Shown: positions 7,664-17,572, numbered from the stretch's first letter. The stretch: 64,000 bases of DNA from JBAXXL01 sp038206725 (GCA_038206725.1 JBBRAO010000009.1:15795-79794); one strand, 5' to 3'. A program made the numbers and translations. Notes: a model not told the origin generated them from the sequence alone.

Positions 7664-8908
7664 TTACTTGTTTTCTTTCCAGATTTCAACCAAGTTAATC
7701 AAAGTTTTAAGCGAAAGTTCTAAAGCGTCAATTGAAATCCACTCTGTGTTTGAATGGAAGTTTTGTCCTCCTCCATAAATGTTCGGACAAGGCAATCCCA
7801 TAAATGTCAATCGTGAGCCATCTGTACCGCCTCGAATTGGCGCCCAAAACGGATTCGCTCCCGCTTTTTCGGCGGCTTGCCATAGGCAATCCAATCCTAT
7901 AGGGTTCTCCATCAATTTATCGTGCATATTGCGATAGCTTTCGGTGATTTCCAAAGTGATTTTGGTTTTTGGATAGTTAGGTTCGACTTTCGCGATAATA
8001 CCTTCTAAGATTACCTTTTGTTTTGTCAATCCATCGGTATCGAAGTCACGCAATAAAATATCAATGCGTGATTCAGCAATCGTCCCGTCAACTTTGTGCG
8101 GATGAATGTACGGTTGGCGTTCGTTCGTTGTTTCCGGTGCCATATTCTTTGGCATCAATGCGATAACATCGGCCATAGCACGGATCGAATTTACCATTAT
8201 GTCTTTTCCGAAACCCGGGTGGATATCGCGACCGAAGAATTTAATAGTCGCTGAATTGGCACTGAATGTTTCCTTATTGATTTCACCCGGCATTTCACCG
8301 TCAACGGTATAAGCATAAACGCATCCGAATTTCGCAACATCAAAATAATCCGCGCCGCGTCCTACTTCTTCGTCAGGTGTGAATGCGATTCCAATATCGC
8401 CGTGTTTGACTTCAGGATTGCTCAAATAATAATCAACCATAGTCATAATTGCGGCAACTCCGCCTTTGTCATCGGCACCTAATAAAGTAGTCCCATCGCT
8501 TGTAACAATTTTGTGGCCTATACATCTTTTCAATGCAGGGTTTTCGATTGGGTCATCTTTGATTATACGGCTTGGGTCACCAGGCAATACAATATCGCCG
8601 CCCATATATTTTTCGATTATGTTAGGTTTTACATTGGTGCCGCTGGTATCGGGCGATGTGTCAACGTGAGCGATAAAGCCAATTTTTGGACAAGTTTCGC
8701 CGGCTGGCAGGTTGCTTGGCAAAGTCGCGTAAACGTAGCATTTGTCGTCAACTGCGGCATCCGTGATTCCCAATTCGAGCAACTCTTTAACCAGCAAATT
8801 TGCCAAATCAAATTGCTTCATTGTGGTGGGAGCTGTTTCCGAATTTGGATCAGATTGAGTGTCAATTTTTGCGTAACGTAAAAAACGTTCCAAAGCTGTT
8901 TCTTTCAT
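7664..8908 (-). CDS. pepT: peptidase T (tripeptide aminopeptidase)
   Basis: This cytoplasmic zinc metallopeptidase of family M20B removes N-terminal residues from tripeptides. At 414 residues it has the usual PepT length and collinear motifs: N-terminal RFLRYAKIDTQSD, the metal-site segment IGFIAHVDTSPD (about 74-85; His and catalytic Asp), LLGADDKGGVAAIM (about 142-155; bridging Asp), FTPDEEVGRGAD (about 176-187; catalytic and metal Glu), VDGEMPGE, and the C-terminal RGGTDGSRLTFMGLPCPNI with FHSNTEW, giving the last metal His. The start ATG at 8908 fits the family N-terminus. It is monocistronic and divergent from acpS, with 160 bp between them, and is followed by a terminator-like hairpin at 7528-7556. 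Confidence 0.96.
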   Translation of the reverse strand: MKETALERFLRYAKIDTQSDPNSETAPTTMKQFDLANLLVKELLELGITDAAVDDKCYVYATLPSNLPAGETCPKIGFIAHVDTSPDTSGTNVKPNIIEKYMGGDIVLPGDPSRIIKDDPIENPALKRCIGHKIVTSDGTTLLGADDKGGVAAIMTMVDYYLSNPEVKHGDIGIAFTPDEEVGRGADYFDVAKFGCVYAYTVDGEMPGEINKETFSANSATIKFFGRDIHPGFGKDIMVNSIRAMADVIALMPKNMAPETTNERQPYIHPHKVDGTIAESRIDILLRDFDTDGLTKQKVILEGIIAKVEPNYPKTKITLEITESYRNMHDKLMENPIGLDCLWQAAEKAGANPFWAPIRGGTDGSRLTFMGLPCPNIYGGGQNFHSNTEWISIDALELSLKTLINLVEIWKENK

Positions 8909-9068
8909 TTGCGTTCCTTTTATATATGTTTTTTATTTTTACAATTATAGTGAGTATAAAATTAACTATTTATACTTGTTTGAACAAATCTATTAATAAA
9001 GTTTTTTGATTAGCAATAAAATAAATTAGAATCCGTTAAAAAGAAATATTATAAATTGGGATATAATT

Positions 9069-9443
9069 ATGATTTACGGTATTGGTACCGATTTGTGCGA
9101 GGTTAATCGGATAAAGCAATCAATCGAAAAATATGGCGATAAATTTGTCAAACGCGTTTTTACCGCAACCGAAATAGAATATTGCGATATGTATAAGGAC
9201 AAAAAATATGTTCATTACGCCGCTCGTTTCGCCGCGAAAGAAGCGTTCAGCAAAGCAATAGGAACCGGTTTTACTGCGAGATTCAAATTGAACGAAGTGG
9301 GCATAGTTAATGAACCTTCCGGAAAACCCAATATAGAGCTTTTCGGGTCGCTGAAAGAAAAATACTCCTTTCTGAAAGCCCACATATCGCTATCTCACAC
9401 AGACGACAATGCCCACGCCTATTTGATTTTGGAAACGAAGTAG
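9069..9443 (+). CDS. acpS: holo-[acyl-carrier-protein] synthase
   Basis: AcpS transfers the 4'-phosphopantetheine group of coenzyme A to a serine of apo-acyl carrier protein, activating it for fatty acid synthesis. The protein is 124 residues, the standard size. The signature is clear: MIYGIGTDLCEVNRI (metal-binding Asp8), FAAKEAFSKAIGTG (about 57-70, with the second metal-binding Glu) and HISLSHTDDNAHAYLIL near the end. The ATG at 9069 gives exactly the family N-terminus. Upstream is the 160-bp spacer shared with divergent pepT. Downstream is a repeat-rich spacer before the TonB receptor, so it is probably transcribed alone. Confidence 0.96.
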   Translation: MIYGIGTDLCEVNRIKQSIEKYGDKFVKRVFTATEIEYCDMYKDKKYVHYAARFAAKEAFSKAIGTGFTARFKLNEVGIVNEPSGKPNIELFGSLKEKYSFLKAHISLSHTDDNAHAYLILETK

Positions 9444-9803
9444 CTTTAATTTAGAATCGGAATTGTATCGTAAGTTACATTTTGCGTGAATTTTATGAAT
9501 TTTGATGAAAATAGAACGATTGATTTAGAGCGGACGCAGTTCGTCCCAACAGCCCACCTGCTAGGCAAAGGCGGGCGAAAAAGACGTTGCGTGCAACGTC
9601 TCTACAAGTGCCGCGTGGGCTATTCCCCCTTGTTCCAAGGGGGTTAGGGGGTTTCTCTTCTTCGCATTCACAATTGTTTGAAGATGGATTAGCGAAAACA
9701 AACGGATGTCCTCCACTTCCAAGGTGGAGGGCATCTTCGCTTTTTGCAATCCTTTAAACCAACAAATCCTTTAAATCGTGGTTCTGACATTTTTCTACCG
9801 ATA
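9444..9803. other. repeat-rich intergenic region, no gene
   Basis: These 360 bp lie between acpS and the stop of the TonB receptor. They contain a GACGTTGCGTGCAACGTC palindrome (about 9581-9600), a CCCCTTGTTCCAAGGGGG-type element (9621-9658), a hairpin GATGTCCTCCAC/GTGGAGGGCATC (about 9706-9737) and a twofold AATCCTTTAAA element ending GTTCTGACA (9758-9800). The mix resembles the spacers at 7009-7663, 27551-27868 and 58578-58754. Confidence 0.7.
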
Positions 9804-11831
9804 TTAAATATTGGTTTTTATTCCCACTAAAAATGTTCTGCCTGCCGAAGGCAAACCCAATGCTTGAATACGTTCTATATCCAATATATTATTGAATCGT
9901 ACAAATACTTCCATCACTGCGGCATTTTTAATATTTATCATCCAACCCAAACGAAGGTTTAAAAATATGCTCGGGTCAATCTGCTGGAATGCTCCTTCCA
10001 TATCGATTCCGTACTGTTTACCCAAATAATCAACTTCTAATTGCGTGGAAGCGAACGACGAGAAACTGTAACGAAAATTCAAATAGCCCAAAATTTCGGG
10101 TACATATTCTAATTTTCCGACTACGCTTGTTGGCGATTCTTTGCCTTCACTCTTCATATAAGTTACCGAGCCGAAGATTTTTATATTATTTGCCGGCTCG
10201 TATTCATAACCCAATTCGGCGCCGACTATTGATGCTGTCGCCAAATTGATTCGGATTGAGCGTTTGTCCGGGTCGCCCGCAACACGTTTCTTTGCCAATA
10301 GATTTTCGAAAGAATTATAGAAAAGAACAGGTTGCAAATTCAAATTGCCTGTTTGGTATTTCAGACCTATTTCAGTCAAAATTCCTGTTTCAGCGGTCAA
10401 ATCCGGATTTGAAACGAATTTTTTAGGTGGGTTGGCATAGGCTTGGCGCAAAGTCGGGAATGAAACTTTACGCGATGCATTCACAAATGCGCTTAGTCTA
10501 TTTGTGAAATCGTATTTAATACCCATCATAGCCCCCCAATCCATTGTGCTTTTACCGTTTACATCGGTAAACGCACCAGCTTTCGGTGTAATCTGACCAG
10601 TCAGCAAAGCCCCAGCCGTAACAACAAAACCGGATTGATTCCTGTAATTATATTCTACACCGGCATCGTAAATCAGCTCTGAATAATCCAAAGCTTGAAT
10701 AGACAAATCTTTGTAAGATTCCGTATTTGCTGTATAATACGCTGTTGCGGTGGCTTTCAAGGAATTGATTTTATTTGGGTTTAGGTCGTAAATCAACCTT
10801 GCGCCCAAAGTATTCATCTTGTCCAAAGTGCTTACCGCGCTGTCCAATGCTGTAAAAGTAATATCGGTATATTCATCTATCGGCATTGAGGTATTATCGA
10901 GCCATAATGTTGTTCTAAAAGAAGATTCCGATTCTTTGTTAGTGGAAATTTTCCCGTTGAAGGTTAGCAAATTCCTTTCATAATCCGGGGTACGCCAAAA
11001 TCGCGGTTTCGTTTCATTGCCCTGCGGCGCAACACCGAAATCACTTCCTATGCGCATATATGACAAGCCGTAAGAAGTTTTTTCACCGGTATATTCTGCT
11101 CTTATGTAGGCATTATACAGACTTTTGTCCGTATTTGTCCGTAATTTGCTATCCTTGTTTTGATGGATTAAATCCGTATTCAATGGATCGTTAGCATTAT
11201 CAATGGATTGTTGACTTAGAACCATACCTTTTGAATCCAAGTATGTAAAACCGACGATGTAATTGAACTTATCAAATTTTCCGCTTTGAGTTACCGATAA
11301 ATTACCATAAGGTCCATTTCCACCAAATAAATTTAAAGAGCCACCTAATCCGTTGGTTGAACGCTCAACGGTTGTTATGTCAATACAACCTGCCAATGAG
11401 TTTGCACCATATAAAACCGAAGCAGAACCGTTGGAAATGGTAATTTTACTTATCAGATCCGTAGGAAGCAATGACAAATCAAACCGTCTGTCCCATTGAT
11501 TGTTTAGTAAAGCACCATCGAAAAAAATTGTCGCACGGCGGTCGCCCATACCACGGATGGTTATAAGCGCTTCACCGCGTGAATTTTTCGAAATATTACT
11601 CGAAGGGATTATAGCATTCAAATCTTGAAAAGTCATAGCATCCCGCTTTTGTAAATCACCGCGGGTAAGTTTGGATATCGAACTTGGCATTGCCGATTCG
11701 ATTGTTTTATCGGAAGTAACCAGTATTTCGCCTAATTTATAGACTCTGGTTGAATCAGCGGGAATTGATGTTTCCGCGCGTAGATTGACTATGCTTAGCA
11801 ATAAAATCAAAGTAAAAAAGATCTTTTTCAT
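9804..11831 (-). CDS. TonB-dependent outer-membrane receptor
   Basis: This 675-residue outer-membrane transporter moves a ligand such as a siderophore, cobalamin or peptide, powered by TonB. The signal peptide is MKKIFFTLILLLSIVNLRA. A short TonB-box-like stretch (KLGEILVTSDK, about 32-42) is followed by a plug domain to about residue 155, with MPSSISKLTRGDLQKRDAMT, ITIRGMGDRRATIFFDGALL and ISNGSASVLYGANSLAGCID, then a 22-strand-type barrel. Barrel features include SRKVSFPTLRQAYANPPKKF, typical of TonB receptors, and a C-terminal LVGIKTNI strand. It has no carboxypeptidase-like N-terminal extension, so it is not SusC-like. It starts 26 nt after the stop of the secreted metalloprotease, so the two are probably one operon. 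A link between proteolysis and peptide uptake is speculative. Confidence 0.93.
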   Translation of the reverse strand: MKKIFFTLILLLSIVNLRAETSIPADSTRVYKLGEILVTSDKTIESAMPSSISKLTRGDLQKRDAMTFQDLNAIIPSSNISKNSRGEALITIRGMGDRRATIFFDGALLNNQWDRRFDLSLLPTDLISKITISNGSASVLYGANSLAGCIDITTVERSTNGLGGSLNLFGGNGPYGNLSVTQSGKFDKFNYIVGFTYLDSKGMVLSQQSIDNANDPLNTDLIHQNKDSKLRTNTDKSLYNAYIRAEYTGEKTSYGLSYMRIGSDFGVAPQGNETKPRFWRTPDYERNLLTFNGKISTNKESESSFRTTLWLDNTSMPIDEYTDITFTALDSAVSTLDKMNTLGARLIYDLNPNKINSLKATATAYYTANTESYKDLSIQALDYSELIYDAGVEYNYRNQSGFVVTAGALLTGQITPKAGAFTDVNGKSTMDWGAMMGIKYDFTNRLSAFVNASRKVSFPTLRQAYANPPKKFVSNPDLTAETGILTEIGLKYQTGNLNLQPVLFYNSFENLLAKKRVAGDPDKRSIRINLATASIVGAELGYEYEPANNIKIFGSVTYMKSEGKESPTSVVGKLEYVPEILGYLNFRYSFSSFASTQLEVDYLGKQYGIDMEGAFQQIDPSIFLNLRLGWMINIKNAAVMEVFVRFNNILDIERIQALGLPSAGRTFLVGIKTNI

Positions 11832-11857
11832 TGTTATTATAAAGCCGTTAAAATTTA

Positions 11858-14428
11858 CTATCTAATAATACTTATCGGATACGATAAATTGCAATTCGAA
11901 TTTTTCAAAATTAAGTAATATTCCCCTTGAGGAATTGCAGAAAAATCAAAATTCAGCAGGTTCTCACCGGCGAATAGATTTCTCGCACCGTTGTTCCAAA
12001 CTGTTGCACCGCTGATATTAATTAACGATATTTCCGTACTTTGCGCGAAGGAATTATTCAAAACTCTGACATCTACAAAATTGTTCATCGGGTTTGGTTT
12101 CGCACCTGTAATTTCAATTTGAACTTTTGACCCGGAATTTTTCTCTACACTGGCGGCGCAAGTGTCGATTGCAAAATAATGATCAGATGTAAAAATGATA
12201 TCATCTTGCTCGTCGTAAATTTTTGCTCTCAGAAGAACGCTGTCCGCCGTAACATTTGGAATACTCCAATTGAATTCCTTGTTTTCTGCATCAAGAGGAG
12301 CTAACGGTGATTTTTTCCAGGTAGCGCCGTTATTTACAGAGTATTCAATAACGAATGTATTCAAGTATTTGAAATTCCAAGTTATATTATATTTACGACC
12401 TGAGCAAAGGATTTCACCTTCGCGTGGATCTAATAATTCGAGCGAAGCCGTACCAATTGCAAAAACTGGAGATACATCTAAAGTTTCATTGTTCAATGCG
12501 TCTTCAACTTTTATCAAACAGTTTTCCGATTCTATATCCGGTAATTCAAAAGAATATTCGGTTAAGCCTGTGTTGTCGAAAATCTGATTCCAAGTAATGC
12601 CGTAATCGGAACTGAAATATCCGTTAAATCTCTTACTAATATTAGCTGTCCACGTACATTTCATTTTTTCTTTGTTGCTGTATTCTTTTTTTAAAGCAGG
12701 GGCAGTAACTTTTATTATTGGGATGATAATTTTGATTCGCGAATCGCTTATATCGAAATATGAACTATTCGACTCATCCTCTATTTTAAAAATCATATTA
12801 TTGGTGGCAAAATTAGGTGCCGCCCATTTGTAAATAGAATCGTTAGCGGATACCGAGGAAGCAATTCTTATCCAACCAGTAGCGCTATTAATCGAATATA
12901 ATATATTTACTTTACTTACTTTAATCGAAGTCCAACGGATATAAATTGTGTCACCGGCTACATACTCATTTTTGACCAATGGGCTTAAGATGTCTATATA
13001 AGGAACTGTCATTTCTAACAAACAGTCAGCTCGTTTCACCGCCTGTCTTAGAAGTGGCTTTTCGCGATCGTGAAACTTCAATTCTACATTGCGAGTTGAA
13101 TTTGCTATATGGCAATAACTCATTATAGTGCCAGGGCGTGGGACATTCTGTCCGGTTAAACAAGCATCCCCAATGGGCCAAGGGTTAGTTTGAGTAACGC
13201 AAGTATCTATCATATTTGGTTCATAATAGCAATTGTGAGTGTGCGGAAGTCCAAAATTATGACCCAATTCGTGAGCCACAACATTTATATCCCAAGTATA
13301 ATTGTAGTTTGGATAATTAAAATAACCATTTACTCCTGCGATTCCATAACCGTATTTAGTATCGCAAAGAACACCCTTGCCCGGAACACCGGAATACGAC
13401 AAACCGGCTACAAGACTACCGCCGGGTTGCCCACTTAACGAGGCGAACATAAATATTAAAGCTACTTTTTCGGGACGTTGATCCCAAGAACCACTCCATA
13501 TTCTTGACATATTGGTCAGTTTCGTTTCGAAATCATTATATTCATAAATCACATAAGGGTCTTCTTCGGCTATCTCCCTAATCATAACATAAGGCACATA
13601 AAGACGAACATTGAAATTTTCTTCATAAAGATACGATACCTGCGACATAACAGCGGCAACATAATTAGCCGCTTTGTTATAATCACTACCTACCGCTTGG
13701 AAAAAATTGCTAATGGCGTCAATAGCAATTCGGACTTCATACAGTTTGTTGTTGTCTTTTTGCAACTCATTACCATATTTAAACAAATCCGCTTGTTCCG
13801 ATGATTCAAGAGCTCCATCCTGCGTTAGACATTCAAATGGAGTAACATCTTGCTGACCGGTAAAATTGCTGTTTTGTTCCGATATTGTAATTCGTGTAAC
13901 ATTTGAATTTTTGCTATCATAAGCTGAAACCATATCGTATTGATATCCGTCGTTTGAGCGAATATAAGCAAAAAGGTTACTACCGCAATAATTCAAAAAT
14001 ATTTTTGAATCTGGATTATTATCTATTGTTCCCGCATAAGAAAGTATCTCCGGTGGAGCGCCTTCAATCAATCCTGCTTTAGTTCTTCTCCACCATTTAG
14101 TGTCCACGTCAACGGCACTCTTAACTCTATGAAGAATTACTGTTCCATAATCAATGGAATTTATAGGGAAGTTTTCAATTTTTAAATTTTCTCCTGAATA
14201 TTTAAAAACGTATTCGCAATTATTTTTATTTATATCATAAGTCGAAATTGTAGTCGAAGGTGTTTTGGATTCGCTCTGAAGTTTATCAGAACTTTTTTGC
14301 TTTTGTTCTACTATTTGGAATAATTTTTTGCCATCAAAAGTTAAGCTGTTTTGGGCGTAACTTGTAAGTATTGATAAATTAAGAATTAGTACGACAAAAA
14401 TATATTTCGTAAAATTACTTTTGTTCAT
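11858..14428 (-). CDS. secreted zinc metalloprotease (M12/reprolysin-like) with T9SS sorting domain
   Basis: This 856-residue secreted protease has a signal peptide (to about SYAQ, residue 25), a propeptide of about 190 residues, and a catalytic domain of about 215-465 with the zinc motif HELGHNFGLPH at about 386-396 and a following Met-turn (PGTIMSYCH). HExxHxxGxxH plus Met-turn defines metzincins, and the surrounding sequence (yEENFNVRLYVPYVM, ARSLSG-like regions) resembles the M12B/reprolysin type. After it come two or three Ig-like beta domains (for example VNILYSINSATGWIRIASSV, FVIEYSVNNGATWKKSPLAP), then a type A T9SS sorting domain from about 770 (KPNPMNNFVDVRVLNNS ... GEYYLILKN). It is predicted to be exported by T9SS and to degrade extracellular protein. 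It is first in a probable operon with the TonB receptor. Its divergent neighbour is the GNAT gene. Confidence 0.92.
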   Translation of the reverse strand: MNKSNFTKYIFVVLILNLSILTSYAQNSLTFDGKKLFQIVEQKQKSSDKLQSESKTPSTTISTYDINKNNCEYVFKYSGENLKIENFPINSIDYGTVILHRVKSAVDVDTKWWRRTKAGLIEGAPPEILSYAGTIDNNPDSKIFLNYCGSNLFAYIRSNDGYQYDMVSAYDSKNSNVTRITISEQNSNFTGQQDVTPFECLTQDGALESSEQADLFKYGNELQKDNNKLYEVRIAIDAISNFFQAVGSDYNKAANYVAAVMSQVSYLYEENFNVRLYVPYVMIREIAEEDPYVIYEYNDFETKLTNMSRIWSGSWDQRPEKVALIFMFASLSGQPGGSLVAGLSYSGVPGKGVLCDTKYGYGIAGVNGYFNYPNYNYTWDINVVAHELGHNFGLPHTHNCYYEPNMIDTCVTQTNPWPIGDACLTGQNVPRPGTIMSYCHIANSTRNVELKFHDREKPLLRQAVKRADCLLEMTVPYIDILSPLVKNEYVAGDTIYIRWTSIKVSKVNILYSINSATGWIRIASSVSANDSIYKWAAPNFATNNMIFKIEDESNSSYFDISDSRIKIIIPIIKVTAPALKKEYSNKEKMKCTWTANISKRFNGYFSSDYGITWNQIFDNTGLTEYSFELPDIESENCLIKVEDALNNETLDVSPVFAIGTASLELLDPREGEILCSGRKYNITWNFKYLNTFVIEYSVNNGATWKKSPLAPLDAENKEFNWSIPNVTADSVLLRAKIYDEQDDIIFTSDHYFAIDTCAASVEKNSGSKVQIEITGAKPNPMNNFVDVRVLNNSFAQSTEISLINISGATVWNNGARNLFAGENLLNFDFSAIPQGEYYLILKNSNCNLSYPISIIR

Positions 14429-14617
14429 TTAAGATTAACCTCAAAATTGATTATTTATAAAATGCAAATTTAACAATCATATAACAAATAAAATTACTAA
14501 AAGTTACAATATCTTGGATATTTTTCAATTTTCATCGAAATATAAAGGACACTTGTATAAAAACAGCTCCGTATTCACTCAATTATTTTTATTTTTGAAC
14601 ATATTGATAATGGAATA

Positions 14618-15127
14618 ATGATGATTAGTAAAAGTAATATACGCTTGGCGAAAATTGAAGAATTGGAATCAATTATAAACATATACAACCAAGCTATTGA
14701 AGAGAAATTTTGTACTGCGGATACCGAAAAAATCAGCGCCGCCGACCGATTAGACTGGTTTTCAACTCACACCCCCGAAAAATACCCTATTTTAATTTAC
14801 GAAGTTGAAAACAAGGTGGCTGGATGGCTCAGCATAAGCCCTTATCGTGCCGGACGCGAAGCATTGCGTTATACTGTCGAGGTTAGCTATTACGTTGACA
14901 AGGATTTTAGGCGCAGGGGTATAGGCGAAAATTTGTTGCGCGCTTCACTTGAAAAAGCGAAGGAATTAGGCTACAAATCAATGTTTACTATCATACTGGA
15001 TAGAAACTTAGCGAGCATAAAACTGATGGAAAAATTTGGTTTCCGGCAATGGGCACTTATGCCGGATATAGCCGACTTCGATGGCGAAGAATGCGGGCAC
15101 GTTTACTTTGGATTAAGGATACAATAG
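14618..15127 (+). CDS. GNAT family N-acetyltransferase (phosphinothricin acetyltransferase-like)
   Basis: This 169-residue cytoplasmic acetyltransferase uses acetyl-CoA to acylate a small amine substrate. The fold is shown by the N-terminal IRLAKIEELESIINIYNQAI, WLSISPYRAGREALRYTVEVSYYVDKDFRRRGIGENLL (motif A, acetyl-CoA pyrophosphate loop RRRGIG at about 108-113) and a C-terminal NLASIKLMEKFGFRQWALMPD. Length and order match the Pat/bar/MnaT subgroup, which acts on phosphinothricin, methionine sulfone or related amino acids; the actual substrate is unknown. The start has two consecutive ATG codons (14618 and 14621). A TATTTTTG word at 14590-14597 may be part of its promoter. It stands alone. 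Confidence 0.88.
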   Translation: MMISKSNIRLAKIEELESIINIYNQAIEEKFCTADTEKISAADRLDWFSTHTPEKYPILIYEVENKVAGWLSISPYRAGREALRYTVEVSYYVDKDFRRRGIGENLLRASLEKAKELGYKSMFTIILDRNLASIKLMEKFGFRQWALMPDIADFDGEECGHVYFGLRIQ

Positions 15128-15161
15128 TGGCGGGTTGTGAATATTTGTAATTATTAAAAAA

Positions 15162-15289
15162 GGGGTTGTGTCAAACTCTGATTTCTAAGACAAGCAAGGA
15201 TGCTTATCCCACCAATCCATTGCTATATCGGTAGGTTAATTATCTCTGATTGACTGATATTTTGATAATGTTGAGTTTTGAGACAGTCC
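15162..15289. mobile_element. MITE-like remnant with imperfect terminal repeats
   Basis: The left end GGGGTTGTGTCAAACTC and the reverse complement of the right end GGACTGTCTCAAAACTC are imperfect inverted repeats about 110 bp apart, and look like IS5/IS1182-type termini. The interior includes the CAAGCAAGGATGCTTATCCC word (15191-15214) that recurs at 20533-20557, near another end-like TTAGAGACAGCCC at 20397-20409. No transposase is encoded. The assignment rests on end similarity only. Confidence 0.4.
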
Positions 15290-15293
15290 TTCT

Positions 15294-17333
15294 TTACTTA
15301 ATAACCACAAATTTCCGTGTGGAAATCAAATCATTCTTAATAAGTGTACATAAATACATTCCCGATGGTAGTAAGTTCGTATCTATTTCAATAGGATGAT
15401 TTTTTGAAATGTAGGGATAAATATTTTGAAATAGCACCATACCCATTGAGTTCGTGATTTGTACTTCCGCATTTTGGTAATCGGAATTTGTAATTATCTG
15501 AATTCTATCAGCGGTAGGATTGGGAGAAATGTTGAATTCAACGTTATCCGTAAATTGAGTATCATCCACTCCCACTATTCCAAAATTATTCAAATCAGCC
15601 CTAAAGACACCGCCATTTGTACCTGCAAATACATTTTTACCGCTTATCAATATGGCATTAACGTTCAAATTCGTTAAACCTACATTTTTTTTGACCCAAT
15701 TATCAGTATTGTCGGTTGAGAGAAATATACCCCCACCGTAAGTTCCGGCAAAAACGTTGTTTCCCAAAGCACTAATAGTCCGAATATCAAAGTGAGTTAA
15801 TCCTTCGTTTTTATCATTCCAAGAGGTGCCATTATTGGATGATATAAATATACCATTGCCTAAAGTACCGGCATAAATATAATTATCTCTTGTTGTTATT
15901 GTATTAAAAATGTTATTCTTTAGTCCCTTGCTTATCGCGGTCCACGTTTCCGCATCATCCGTCGAGCAAAAAATACCGCCCATATAAGTACCGGCATAAA
16001 TGTTATTTCCACCTACGCCCATAGCAAAAATTATCTTGCTGGTCAGAGATTTATTCTTTTCTATCCAAGTATCGCCCTTGTCGGTTGAGCTGAATACACC
16101 TCCGCCGTAAGTTCCGACAAAAACAATATTCCCCCTTATTGCAAGGCTTGCTATATTCGGATTGCCTATGACGGTCAAATCCCAAGAATCCCCGAAAGTC
16201 GTTGAACGAAAAACGCCATATTGCTGAGTACCTGCATAGATTTCAGTACCGTTCGAGATAATGGCTGTTATAGCGGCATTGTTTAAACCTTCATTTTTTG
16301 GAACCCAGGTCTCACCGTTGTCATTAGATTGATAGATTCCTGAAGATGTGCCCGCGAAAACGCTATTCCCAATATTAGTGAAGCACGTAATAAATATATT
16401 GCTTAGTCCTTTGTTTACAGCCGTCCAATTCGCGGCATTGTCCGATGAATAAAACACACCCGTATTAGAGCCGGCATATATATCGTCGCCGTTAATTGCT
16501 ATGCTGAAAACAATTTTTGCGCCTATCCCTTCTTTTTTCAAAACCCAATTCTCTCCGTTATCGTTGGAGATAAATACCCCGGCATCGGTTGCGGCGAAAA
16601 CCTGATTCCCGCTGATTGCGAACGAATTGATAACCACTGCTGTCAATCCCGAAGTTTTCTTGAACCAATTCTCTCCGTTGTTTGTGGAGACATAAAGTCC
16701 ATTACTCGTTCCGGCAAAAAGAGTTGTGCCGTTAACAGCCAAGGACATAATATAATCTTGACCTAATCCGTTGCTTTTCAAAGTCCAGCTATCACCATTA
16801 TTTGTTGATATATAAACACCATCGTTTGTGGCGGCGAACATATTATTATCTTTTATAACTATCGAACGAACTGATATATCATTTAATCCTGCGTTTTTTT
16901 CCACCCAAAGATTGCCATTGTCGGTAGAAAGAAAAACTCCACGGTTAGTTCCCGCATAAATATCTGAATTATTGAAAGCTATCACACGAACAACCGAATC
17001 GGTCAAGCCGACGTTTTTTTGTGCCCAGTTGGTCCCGTTGTTCGTAGAAACGAAAACTCCGCCGCCGAAAGTACCAACAAAAATCCTCTCGCCTTGAACC
17101 GCTATATATTCTATCTCTCTATTAGTCAAACCGGTATTCTTGTCCACCCAGCTTTGACCTTTATTGTCGGACATATATATTCCAATTGGCGTTCCGGCAA
17201 ACACATTACTGCCGCTTATAGCGATACGAGTAACATAACCGCCGTATAAGCCGTTATTTGCTTCTACCCACTGTGCTTTTGAATTCAGCGTAAATAACAC
17301 AATTAGTATAATTAACATCAATATTCGTTTCAT
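15294..17333 (-). CDS. beta-propeller (BNR/sortilin-like repeat) T9SS cargo protein
   Basis: This 679-residue exported protein has a signal peptide (MKRILMLIILIVLFTLNSKA). It then has about 13 tandem repeats of about 42-43 residues with the pattern I-x-x-x-G-x-x-V/I-F-A-G-T-x-G-G-V-F-x-S-T-x-N-G-x-x-W-x-x-K-N-x-G-L-x. The STDNGxxW element is the Asp-box (BNR) signature, so the repeats fold as blades of one or more beta-propellers. From about 595 a T9SS type A sorting domain follows (NISPNPTADRIQIITNSD ... LPSGMYLCTLI). Function is unknown; such proteins are common surface cargo in this phylum group. A strong ribosome binding site (AGGAGGG) precedes the ATG at 17333. The repetition at DNA level is coding, not a CRISPR. 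Confidence 0.88.
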   Translation of the reverse strand: MKRILMLIILIVLFTLNSKAQWVEANNGLYGGYVTRIAISGSNVFAGTPIGIYMSDNKGQSWVDKNTGLTNREIEYIAVQGERIFVGTFGGGVFVSTNNGTNWAQKNVGLTDSVVRVIAFNNSDIYAGTNRGVFLSTDNGNLWVEKNAGLNDISVRSIVIKDNNMFAATNDGVYISTNNGDSWTLKSNGLGQDYIMSLAVNGTTLFAGTSNGLYVSTNNGENWFKKTSGLTAVVINSFAISGNQVFAATDAGVFISNDNGENWVLKKEGIGAKIVFSIAINGDDIYAGSNTGVFYSSDNAANWTAVNKGLSNIFITCFTNIGNSVFAGTSSGIYQSNDNGETWVPKNEGLNNAAITAIISNGTEIYAGTQQYGVFRSTTFGDSWDLTVIGNPNIASLAIRGNIVFVGTYGGGVFSSTDKGDTWIEKNKSLTSKIIFAMGVGGNNIYAGTYMGGIFCSTDDAETWTAISKGLKNNIFNTITTRDNYIYAGTLGNGIFISSNNGTSWNDKNEGLTHFDIRTISALGNNVFAGTYGGGIFLSTDNTDNWVKKNVGLTNLNVNAILISGKNVFAGTNGGVFRADLNNFGIVGVDDTQFTDNVEFNISPNPTADRIQIITNSDYQNAEVQITNSMGMVLFQNIYPYISKNHPIEIDTNLLPSGMYLCTLIKNDLISTRKFVVIK

Positions 17334-17572
17334 AATATCCCTCCTAAATCTATTTTATTTTTTTTAATCTTGACCATTTTCCTGATGCCGGCAAAATGGT
17401 TTTGAATAATAAGACATCGATTATAACGTGTTAATGCAATTTCTATTATAGGAATATCGGCACGAAGAACCCTGCAAAGGGTGAAACAATTGAAAATGAG
17501 AAGAAGACGAATCGTCTTTTCCACGGAAGTGGAAATCCATCTACAAGTCCTGATAGGGCGAAACAATTGGAC

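Noticed and set aside
8513..8881. 122-residue frame antisense to pepT
   Set aside because: Composition is a mirror of pepT coding sequence; pepT is certain.
15294..17333. Strong short tandem DNA periodicity that could suggest a CRISPR or satellite
   Set aside because: The period (about 126-129 bp) is in frame and encodes Asp-box propeller repeats; the units vary like protein repeats and there are no spacers.
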